Shown here one piece after another: positions 1-10,600 of a stretch of 64,000 bases of DNA. Within the stretch, counting starts at the first letter, position 1. Each line of letters begins with the position of its first letter. The position numbers and the translations under genes were made by a program. The notes below the pieces were generated by a model. It saw only the letters and a program-made list of their open reading frames with translations, searched no databases and was not told where the DNA came from. This stretch comes from Xestospongia bergquistia (lineage: Eukaryota > Porifera > Demospongiae > Haplosclerida > Petrosiidae): the NCBI GenBank assembly GCA_963965975.1, contig OZ014412.1:13592849-13656848 (forward strand). The letters run 5' to 3'.

Positions 1-688
1 GGAATTTCAACTAACTAAATCAACAGTAACTTAATTAGAGTAAAATTGGAGTACACCTAACTATACACTTATGGGCAATATTATTTATAGTAGATTATAC
101 ATTGCATATATAATTTACTGTGTGGGAAGGTGAACCTTATACTCTAAAGCTGTACTTTTGTCTTAATAGCACACAAGCTCTAAGGTAAAAGATTGTCACG
201 AGCTGACAAAGAATCTTTTTTTAAATTGTGACCTAATTTGTGAAAAGGAACCACTTCTGTCCAAAAAAAATTAGTATGGACAGAAAAAGTGATGATTTCA
301 TTATTTTGGCAAATTTGAGTTAAACCAAAAAAAGGGTATATATAAATACATAATTCCTGATTTAAAAATTATTTATAAATCAAGAAGATTAAACCTTCAA
401 AGTCACGCCCACCAATTACTTGGGTGAGAAACATCGTGCTACTCTGTGAAGCTTCTCTGGCTGATTATCTGTGATTTTAACGGTATAATGTACTGGTTTA
501 TTGGTTATTTATTTATTAAAATTTGCATTACTAGAGCATGCTGGTATAATGTTGTCTTTGTGATTTAAAAGAAAAGTAAGGCAATATGCAGCTAGTAATA
601 TTTGAATATATTTATATAACTGTGATGAGCTCTGATAGAAAGATAAGTGTAGTATGTATGCTATACTTTTAACTTTCATAATGTAACT
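1..688. other. No gene seen
   Basis: AT-rich sequence without a coding signal, structured repeat or recognisable RNA gene on either strand. Confidence 0.5.
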
Positions 689-702
689 TTGTGTGGTATA
701 TT

Positions 703-2233
703 TCAAAGCATGGATGAATGTGTAGTGGTGTTTGTAGATTTTACACTGAAATTGTGTCTGGGATCTATTTTTCCGTCTAGCTTGGCAAACTTCACACTGT
801 GGGTGCCCTTCAGATGGTGTCTCCTTCTAACTGGCTCAGGAAATGTCTGCTCGCTTAACCTCATAGGGAGAACTCTTGTTGGTGCTACATGTCTCCTATC
901 AACAAGACGCTTATGGCCTTCTAAGAGACTTGCTACTAAGGAGAGACAAAAGTCTAATTGAGTAAGAGTTAGATAGAGGTGATACTAGTTCCATGACTAC
1001 TTGGTGAGCAAGCCCTTTCTCAACTAAGCCATCTTTCTCTTTCCCTAGTAACATCAATGGTATTGTTCATTGGAAGGTATGTAATAATTTACCTGTATAT
1101 AACTTGAAATTGTACACATAACCATTTGTTTACATCAGCTAACACCCATGCTTGAGTTTTTTAGGCATATACTGAATCCATGAAAGCCTGTCTTTATAAC
1201 CTATTATGCTCTTATCAGCAGATAGGTCCTGATTAAGGACATACACAGACTGAAACACCTTTACAACTAAATCAAGGAATGACCTTATTTTGTAAATCTT
1301 ATAGTCATGACTGGTATGATGGTGCTCCTTCTCTGCATCATTGAGGTGGAAAAAGTTTGTAAACAGTTCAAGTCTTCTTCCAGACATAATAGCACTGAAA
1401 TTTTCATTAAAATGGCCACTTGGTACTCCAGTAAGATCTGTTACACATAAATTGTTACATAAACTTAGATGTAATTATATATAAGCATATGTTTATATGT
1501 ATTATGTGTAAACAAGTACATAGCAAAAATTCACCTTACTGTAGAGAACCCCATTATTCCCATCATGATAATAGTAGCCAGTAATGGATCTACTTCTTCC
1601 CTTTACATTGGTGTTCTTACCCATTCATGTCCACATGCTTTTGGATGTTCATTCAGATGTGCTTCAGATGAGGTAAGCATTTGTTCAGAATATCTAACTG
1701 TCTCTGTATAGATTTTTTTTAATTCTGATGTAAAGAAAAAGTTGAAGAAATCCACTGGTAACTTCCTATTCATGTCAACAGTTAGACCAGGTGTAGCAGT
1801 AAATGATTGTACTGAAGAGAAAAGGAAATAAGAAGAATAAAATAGTTAATTATTTATTTATATATTATGTATACATACTTGTGTGGGTGGTAAAATTACT
1901 AGGAGTGGCTGAATTAGGTGGAGCACTGAGAACAGAAGTACTGGTTTTGTTTGGAAAGCTGTTACTGTAGTCTGTTGAAGACTCTTGATCTTCACTGGCA
2001 GAATCATCAATGTAACCATCGAAGTCGCAGTCTGAATCATCGCTTGGCAGATGATCAAAATAGTTTAAAATGAACTCTCGAGAATGTTTGAAAGATGCAC
2101 TACCTGATCATCAGACAGCTGTCTGATGATCGCATAACGAGTGAAACTCGGAGTAACAGAGCTGTCTGATGATCGTATAACGCGTGAAACTCGGAGTAAC
2201 AGCAACACAGCGAGAGCCCTCTTCTTTTGCCAT
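703..2233 (-). pseudogene. Decayed piggyBac transposase with an intron
   Basis: ATG at 2233 starts MAKEEGSRCVAVTPSFTRY. An acidic stretch follows (DDSDCDFDGYIDDSASEDQ), then a probable intron 1812-1878 (GTATGT...CTTCAG) that keeps frame, then DFFNFFFTSELKKIYTETVR. Further on come MSGRRLELFTNFFHLND and DKSIIGYKDRLSWIQYMPKK, hallmark stretches of the DDE_Tnp_1_7 core, and a tail with RLSEQTFPEPVRRRHHLKGT ending in TGA at 703. The family cuts and pastes DNA at TTAA sites. Breaks: a 43-bp duplication near the N-terminus, a 1-nt shift near 2070, a shift near 1400, loss of much of the core between 700 and 1139, and loss of the C-terminal cysteines. Terminal repeats were not found. Confidence 0.75.
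2106..2202. repeat. 26-bp perfect palindrome overlapping a 43-bp tandem duplication
   Basis: 2106-2131 is a perfect palindrome with half-site GATCATCAGACAG. From 2117 a 43-bp unit is present twice with two substitutions. Both lie within the N-terminal coding part of the piggyBac remnant, and 43 is not a multiple of three, so the duplication destroys the frame. Confidence 0.85.
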
Positions 2234-2239
2234 TAATTC

Positions 2240-4840
2240 TGTTCTAACCCGTTCTATCTAAACGACATCGAGCACTCTTCAACAGACTTAGATACTTCAG
2301 TATATATGATTTATACATTTTATCTATCATGATGAAACATTAAAAGGACACTAAGGTTTGAGAATATAGCTGACAAAGTAATTATATACTTACTACTACT
2401 AGATTAGAGGCATTAATTGATCCTGCTAGATGTTATTGGAACGAAAATACTGTAGTATTTTCTATTTACTTCAATAGTAAGACCATGAAAATTTCCACCT
2501 AAAATATCAATTTTTATTACAAGTACAAATAGCTCATATATTGTTGTCTACCTTGTGTCATATGATATATAGTTATAAGGGCTAATAGATGAGATAATGG
2601 TCTAATGTATCCTCATATTTAGACAGTGCTATAATACTATATGAAACTAATTTAGTCTAAGATTTAGAGGGACTACAAATCTCTTTGTAAAAAGGTAAGG
2701 TAAGTTATATCACTTACCATACCTTTTTACAAAGAGATTTGTAACTAGCAGCTAAAACAATTGTGCTAGACGTGTGTACCTACAGTTATACTACATGCTT
2801 CATGATCAAACTAGATGTAATAATTTTGTTTAGACTGCTGTTGTTACATAATCAATATTTGATATCATATTGTATGATTCTTTGTGGTTTACCATTTGAT
2901 CAATGGAATGTTCATTATCTTCACACAATATCCATGATAGATTTATTAATATGTTCATGATTACTGACATCTGCAGCATCAAAAGCAGTGATTTCTTAGT
3001 CCATTTCAATAGCTTTTTTACTAAATATATACCTGTAGTTGATTATAAAGTGCTACTATATCGCAAAGATATTTCTTTTGTATATAAAACTGACAATAAA
3101 CAGACTTTAGGTATGATAATTTGATTTAATATGAGAATATGTAATACACTGACACACACGTTATCAGTTGAAACAAACATTATAGTTTCATTACTTCATA
3201 AATATCAGACAAAGCTTAATACTAACTAAGTTTGAAGTCTGTATATTATAATACAAAAATTCCTATTGCAAATTACGTATGACCTGAATAATCTTTATAG
3301 TAAAATATATACTATCTGTTTCATGAGTATATATACAAACATTATTAGTGTGTTATTAGTGTATTCCTCTAAGGCTTTTACTTCACAGAATATTTCCTCA
3401 TTCCCAACATTGAGTGACTTCATATGCACATTTGATGGTTCTACCGGATTATGATACAGGGGAGAGTTGATATATTTAATAACAATGTGAATATGTTTAC
3501 ACTCATTAGGATGATGTTCCACTCCCTTAAGACCATATGTTTTCTCTATGTTGACTATGTCCTTCCTAGTTAGTAAACATATTCTGTTAATTTTAGTGGA
3601 GACGCTGTTTCTGATGCCATCTAAAATTCTGTCACCTTGAGATAATTAACCAGCAATTTCAGCACATTTTGATTGTGATATTTATAAGTGTCCAGCATTA
3701 TCATAATGTGTGTCACATTGTTCTATTCTAATTAATTCAGTGTGCTTGTCACTTTAAGTGTTAAAGGTGTTGTGCAATGAGCATTTATCTTGCAGACTTC
3801 TCAAGTCTGTTGTTTAACTAACAAAAAATTATGATATTGAGATAACAATTATAACTGTATTCTTCATGTTTATTTATCAATTTTTGTAGGTAAGGAATAT
3901 TAAGGATCGTATGAGAAGGTGCATTTGCAAAGAAAGTGTGTCCTAGATTTGTTAAACTTGAGGGAAGACTTGAGTCCATCAATAATCCAAACTGAGCATA
4001 GTATCATGTTCATTACGTTTTATTACTGTTTATTATTCAATTAAAATTTATATAATAATTTATTAAAGGTCTCACCCATTATGAATATGAGCAGTTTGTT
4101 CCTGCGGCTAGGACCAGTCTTCAACCACGTTTGTATGCTTGTCAAGAAGTTCCTGTTCCACCTAAATGTTGATATAGTTGGTTTGGTTATTAGAGTTAAG
4201 TCCATAAAATAATAATGAGAAAGTAACTTTATTGTTTGTCTTGTGCATTTCTCTGTCTATCTATTTTTTATATCTCTCCATCTTTCTTACAATACATTCA
4301 TTCTATTTTCTCAGGTTATATTATCATGTAATTTAATGATATTCTATATTTAGTCCACTTAGTATTATGACATATATCAAGTGAGACAATGTTTATAATA
4401 TTCTACTTCAATCTTTACTATAAACAAGTAATTACAAGTTAATTTATGATGTCATAAATTATACTTGTACACATTAAATTAGCCAGTGATATTCTCATTT
4501 TTTTCATTTTATTCACTTATACATTTTGGTTTTGTAAAGAGCTCTTGCTATGTTGTAACTGAAAGTACTTTCAGTTTGAGGTCTTAGTGAGGAGCTTTCT
4601 GTCCTATTTTGACATGTTTTTAGGTTCATTAGTATTTTTTCCAGTTATTGCTGAAATCAATTTTAAATCATAATTATTCTAAATATATATCTAATAAATT
4701 CTTATCCAGTGACAACATAATACAAACACAACTAATGTCTTTTGGTCAGAATCATTGTTGTACATGTAGTTTAAGATGAGATTTTCTTTGAATGATATCA
4801 TATGTTATTTTGTCTGAGATTTACAAAATTGTGTTTGTGT
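2240..4840. other. Intergenic, no gene seen
   Basis: AT-rich sequence between the piggyBac remnant and the CT-rich array. Short open frames here show no family pattern. The only structured element is the inverted repeat at 2675-2742. Confidence 0.5.
2675..2742. repeat. Inverted repeat (31-bp arms, one mismatch)
   Basis: Arms 2675-2705 and 2712-2742 are reverse complements with one mismatch, and the outer 23 bp are perfect. The loop is 6 nt. It would fold into a long hairpin if transcribed. No terminal duplication or element body is seen. Confidence 0.85.
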
Positions 4841-5830
4841 GAGTGTGTGTGTGTCTTTCTCTCTCCCTCTTTTTTTTCTTTTTCACTTGTGCTTGTTACT
4901 TGCACATCAATGTGAACATGTTCATATCAGGTAATGTTATATCTTTGTTCACTAGTGTAGTTATTATATTTAGTATGGTTTGACTCCATTCAACTCTCTC
5001 TCTCTCTCTTTCTTCATTTCTCTATCCCCTTTTTTGCTTTATACTTGTGTTTGTTTTTAGCAAAGGACATCAAGTAAGGTTTGCAGAGATGAAAGAGAAC
5101 TTTTAAGTAATTGGTGTGGCTCACAAGTACAGCAATGTAAACATATCCACATAATTGTAAATCCATAATTGTAATCATTGTTTAGTATATTAATTATTAT
5201 ATTTAGTATGTTTTGACTCAATTTAAATCCCTTTTTCTCTCTTTGTCTCTCTGTCTCTGTCTCTGTCTCTCTCTGTCTCTGTCTCTCTGTCTCTCTTTCC
5301 GTCTCTCTGTCTGTCTGTCTGTCTGTCTCTCTGTCAGTCTCTCTCTCTCTTCATTTCTGTCTTATTTTTTTTCTTATTTACTTGTATTTGTTTTTATCAA
5401 TGGACATCAAGTAGGAAGTGTGCTGGGGTGAAAGCGTACTCTAAGTAGTGGGTGTGATTCACAAGCACGGCAATGCAAACCTTTCCATATATGGTAATCT
5501 TATATCTTTGTTTAGTAGTGTAGTTATTTTATTTAATATTGTTTGACTCCATTCAAATCCTTTTTTTTCTCTCTGTGTGTCTCTCTTTTTCTCTATCTCT
5601 CATAATTTTGTCTCACCCCCTTTTTTGCTTTCAACAAAGGACATCAAGTAAGAACTTTGCAGAAATGAAAGAGTACTCTAAGTAATGAGTACTTTTATTA
5701 TTATACTTTTATTATTATATTTTTACATGATTTGACTCCATTCAAATCCTTTTTTACTCTGTCTCCTTTTGTCTCCCTCTCTCTCTCTTTATTTCTCTCT
5801 CCCTCTTTCTTTCTCATGAACAGCCTTATT
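4840..5830 (+). repeat. Tandem array of CT-rich units
   Basis: Three to four diverged copies of a unit of about 200-300 bp. Each has a TTTGACTCCATTCAAATCC-like start, a polypyrimidine run of CT/CTGT microsatellite (longest at about 5230-5350), then a GGACATCAAGTA block and GAAAGAGTACTCTAAGTA. Length differences come mainly from the microsatellite. Open frames across it are low-complexity Leu/Ser runs and not genes. Confidence 0.75.
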
Positions 5831-7290
5831 ATCATCACAAATATTATCTGCACCAGTATTAGGTCAAGATTTTACAACAATTGTTTAACTTGCAATTGTT
5901 TTAATCAACAATGCATATACTATTTATAAAAACAACCAGCTTATAAGTGAATGGATTGTTAGATGGAAAGAATAGAAAATATTTTATTATAATAAATAAA
6001 TAATAAATACACAAACAGATAAAGATATGGAACAACTAAATTTAAAAATGTATCACAGATTGATTGACATACTGTGGATGAGTTGATAAGTCAGATTTAG
6101 TCTAATAATATAATTACTTACTACATTTATTAATCCATTGCTAAATGTTTATATACTTAAATCCAATGGTGGCAAACATTTGCTAACAGTAACAACACAA
6201 AAACAGGATTACATGCATTGTATTAGCTAGGTATGATCCTGATATATTAGGAAGTGCCTTATCTACATTTGAATACTTCAGTGAACACCCTCTAAAGGTG
6301 CATTATTATGCGAAAATCTTATATATTATTGAGAAATCAGATCTCTTAAGCTTTGTTTGCTAGAGTTCCTGGTATTATCCTCATCCTCAATATTCAACTG
6401 TTGGTAAACCTGTTCAAATTTGGTGTAACAATTTATATGAAGGCTATGGTGTCCACACATTTGTCTCAATAAACAGTTACCTTACACATTGTGCCTACAC
6501 TGTTGACATCATTGACAATGAACATGTTTTGTATGTTTACCAATACCAGAAACATTTCTTTCTGCACACTCTCAATATATTGTCATTGATGTTGTTAACA
6601 AGACCTATCATTTAGAATATGATTAAAACATTAAAATAATATAGAGCTATAAATAAAATCAAAAAATATACTTTATAATATTAGTATTTCCTGTAAACGA
6701 AATTTCAGATTTAAAGTATCAATCTGGTTAGAATGAAAGAATGACATTCCAATCACCCACCATAAAATTTTTATGGTGGGTGATTGGAATGTCATTCATT
6801 GTATGTTTGGACTTTATTGCATATGTATAATTATTAATAACATTAATTTTAATAGCATATCAATTGAAAACAATATCTAATGTCTTCATTGAAAGAGCAA
6901 CAAAAGAATTAAATAAAGTTGTAATTATGACTGAGCCATATCTAAACAAAATTAATAGATGAAATGCCATGATAAAAGCTAAACAATAAAGACAGTTATT
7001 GATGTACGAATATACAATATAGTTCATGTCACATAAAGCTCATGTCCTTTATACAACATAGACTTGATACATGTAAATAGTTATCAGTTTGAGTACACAT
7101 AAGAATATCATAGAAGAGTGTATTTTATCCTTAATATAAACCAATATAATTATTCACCTCATGTTATAACATTTCCTTAATATGTAGGAGGTGTGACCTC
7201 TTCACCTACGATGAAGACAGATATAAGATTACTACAACACTCACAGATATTGAATGCATAGCAATTATCTTCACAAAGCTTATCTATAAC
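5830..7290. other. Intergenic 3' of the ROCO-type gene
   Basis: AT-rich, no coding signal. It contains the near-perfect palindrome at 6739-6797. Confidence 0.5.
6739..6797. repeat. Perfect 29-bp inverted repeat with a 1-nt spacer
   Basis: Arms 6739-6767 and 6769-6797 are exact reverse complements around a single T. Such a structure extrudes as a cruciform or yields a perfect hairpin RNA. It is unstable in DNA, which points to recent formation, a functional role or an assembly fold-back. Confidence 0.9.
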
Positions 7291-7293
7291 ACT

Positions 7294-7299
7294 TTTAAT
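7294..7299 (-). terminator. Possible poly(A) signal of the ROCO-type gene
   Basis: ATTAAA on the minus strand lies about 65 bp beyond the TAA at 7365. It is a common variant of AATAAA at a sensible distance, but the surroundings are AT-rich, so chance occurrence is likely. Confidence 0.3.
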
Positions 7300-7364
7300 A
7301 TAAATGTTAGAAAAGACAAAGATGCAACAGTGACTGATTCGAATTCTTAATTTGCTTAATACTG

Positions 7365-7654
7365 TTAACTGAACTGCTTACTTATTTTAAGTTTTTGACG
7401 GATTTCATCAGCAAGAGCTTTCTTCTGAAGAGGTCCCTCAATAATATCCAGAATATTGTCCCATGTAGTAGGAGTTGGTTCATTATCCAACCAGCTTTGT
7501 AACATTTTTGACATCTTAACTTGATTTGAAAATACAGAAATGGACAAACTATCAATGGTATCTGCATCAACTCCCAGCAGATCACCAATCTCTTGCCACT
7601 TGCCATTGATTGGAAAAAGTAACCTTAGTAATACATGTTTTTCAGGTTTTAAAG
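7365..7654 (-). CDS. Exon 16: second Death domain and stop codon
   Basis: Acceptor ACTCTACAG at 7655 opens in phase 1. The frame reads LKPEKHVLLRLLFPINGKWQ, EIGDLLGVDADTIDSL, KMLQSWLDNE, TTWDNILDII, ALADEIRQKL, and ends with TAA at 7365. The Trp-..-Ile-Gly-..-Leu and Met-Leu-..-Trp-Leu spacing is that of a Death domain, more canonical than the first. It follows exon 15 by 235 bp and is taken as the terminal exon. The acceptor requires phase 1, as the exon-14 donor provides, so direct exon 14 to 16 splicing would stay in frame and skip SH3. Confidence 0.78.
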
Positions 7655-10600
7655 CTGTAGAGTAAATAAATAATATAAAAATGATTGGAATATTAAATTA
7701 AAATGTATAATACTATTATCAGAAAGGTTGTTACTATTCTACAAACTAAGGAGACATCAGATTGAGTGGCTTGTTTCAAGACTATTTAATTAAGTCAATG
7801 AATGTTATTAATATTTCATTCAGTATTATTTTGTAAAATGTAGACACTAGAGCCTTTTATCTTCCATTCTAATGCTTATTAATCAAATGTTATTTATAAT
7901 ATGCAATATGACTAAACAGTGGTATTAAGTAAAGTGTAGTTGACATCACTGCTACATCATCTCCTCTCCAAACACATGTAAAGAACATTCCTTTATTATA
8001 TCTATGATGTTGGGAAACATTGTGGTACTGATGGTATGAGCAAGAGAAACCTTTGGTACCAGCTCTTCTTGAATATAACATCATACAACCCCAAGCACCA
8101 TACATCGCATTCTGTTTCTTTGCAATTATATCAATAATGTTACCTTTTTTGATAGGAACTTCGTCATCTTGTTCAGCAGCATAAGAAAACATGACTTCAG
8201 CTTTTAAATGGTCATGAAGTTTATCGCTTGAATCAAGTGATGATGAAATAGCAAAAGGATTTTCTGAATCTAAAAAATCAACAGGAAATTAATGAAAGCT
8301 ATTCTATTAACATTGTTATTATTATTGTTCCCTACTAGCATTTAAAATACTTGATAAGAGTAATAATATCTATCAAGTGCATGGTAATATTTTAACTAAA
8401 AACAACAAACATACCAAAGCCAACTGATACATGAGCCATAATCTAGCATTCAATACCTGAATAATTGTCAGCAATACTATGTAACTTCATGTCTCTAATT
8501 GCCTTAATCAAAGCTTCTTTAGTAGCTCTGCCATTACTTAACCACTTGGTGATCATTTTTCTTCGACCTGGTTCTGTCTGACAAAGTGTGTCTTCTTTTA
8601 TTCTCTTCAAAGTAGACTCTTGAAAACCTAGGTATATACCTAGTGTGTACCAGTCAGGTATATTATCAACAGCCTGTAAGACAGCATAGAGATGTGCCTC
8701 ATCTATAAAAATAAATCATAAAAGTATAATCTTAGTCCATTACATACGTAAAGGTCCATCTGGTATATTGGTACTCAAAGGAACTGTGGCAGGTAATGGG
8801 ATACAATCTACACAAATATAGATATATTGACTGTTACTTAACTCTGTTTTTCGAAACTTACCAATGAACCAACATTTTTGTCTTTCATTGGTTAATTGTA
8901 ATGTTGGTAATGTCTTCTCAATACTACATCTAATGGATGGAGGATCATCTTCATGTGATATTAAGACAGGATGTGGTTTGTATCCCTTTTTCTGATGTTC
9001 TCGTTGGCAGAACACTGCTACTTCAGCTTTTAAGGCAACTTTATCATAAGCCAGTATATCAGCACACGTTGATATGGCTTCACAGATGACTTGACGAAGT
9101 TGAAAGCAATTTTTGACAAGTCCAGTATAATACACCTCAATCCAATAGAATCTGTCGACTAAGAGAACTGAGCCAAATAGATCCACAGAGGTATCAAGTA
9201 GAACAGCATAACGGAGCTGTGTAGGAAATGTAGATGAACGTGTTTCACGATTTATGTAAAATTGAGGCTTCTCTTTTCGACTAACAAGTCCAACTACTAC
9301 AGCAGGAAATACACCCTAAATAAAATAAACAGAAATATAATAATAAGTTTTACTAAAGCTGCAGTCACAATCAACCTAAATTACACTATATGAAGGTATT
9401 TTCATACCTGAGGAACTACTTTAGTCTCAAAAGTTATAATCATTGGATCACATGACCTTGTGAATAGACTTGTATCTTCTTCTGTGACTTGATACGGTGG
9501 TAACACAACTGGCATAAAATATCGCTTTAGGGTTTCAGTTGTAGAAAGAGGAGCTATAATACGAAGATATTGAAGCAATTTAAGAAACTTTTCTTCTGAA
9601 AACAGAGAAGCAACAAAAGGAAGGCAAAGCTTAGCAAGTAAAGAACTATCAAATACTCCATCTTCATGAAAAATGCGCTGAACATCTCCTTCTAAACAAT
9701 GATTTGCTGGTAAAATATCTTCTAGCAACTCAACAAATGAAAATCGTATAAGTGCTGAAAGCATATCAAGAAGATATTGAGGATTAGTAAAAATAACATT
9801 AGGAAGCACTTTAGGAAAAAAAAGGAACAACACCATTGAGTGCAGGTATTTGATGGATTTCACTACATCTCTATAATCCATTCCTAAATTACCTCCAATC
9901 CTATGACAGGAGTCCAAAGAAATTATGCCATGTTCCTCTTGTGATGCTTCTTCTTTTAGGCGCATTTCAAACATGTAATAACGTACTGGTATTGGTACAG
10001 TTATACCAATGTGCTTCTGATATGACATAATAAGCTGACGGAAATATAAAGATATCTTTTTACGTTTCCATCTACAAAGGTTGTCAACTGGAAATATAAG
10101 CTTTGCAGGATCATCTTTATAGAAAAGAAAGTGATCTCGAAACTCATGAAGGGTTGAGAGAAGCTGGTTATTTTTAGATCGCAATGATTCAAAGGATTTC
10201 AATGTGAAACCTTTTATCTTGTCATAATAGGTGCCAATGATCATAAAAAGTGGCAAACGCTTGTTTCCTTTCGCAATTACAGCATTCTTAGAAGCAACTA
10301 TTGATCGTACAAAATGCTCTATAAGCTGTAGGTTAGTCATGTGCAACTCACTAGGTGGACTAAGCAATTTACCATTTAGCGAATAAGAAAATTGTGGCTT
10401 ATCAGAAAGGTTTTCTGTTAACTTTGTGCAAATAATATTCATTGTATTACCGCGAACAAATGCTCGTGATACATCGGCAAATTGTGGCTGACCACCACTA
10501 TCAAGAATATTTATCCATGTAGCTTTATGGAGGTCTTCTGATTTTTTTCGTTTTGTGAGAAGTTCTACCATTTCAGTAGAATAATGGTCAGTATCAGGCT

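Noticed and set aside
689..961. 90-residue plus-strand frame
   Set aside because: The opposite strand carries the piggyBac C-terminal tail, so this is its shadow.
5213..5929. Open frames over the CT-rich array
   Set aside because: They translate to Leu/Ser/Cys low-complexity runs produced by the CTCT/CTGT microsatellite; no domain.
9309..9311. Calling the whole ROCO-type gene a pseudogene because of the frame conflict
   Set aside because: All other exons keep open frames, phases and splice sites over 54 kb. One base in a homopolymer is weak evidence against function.
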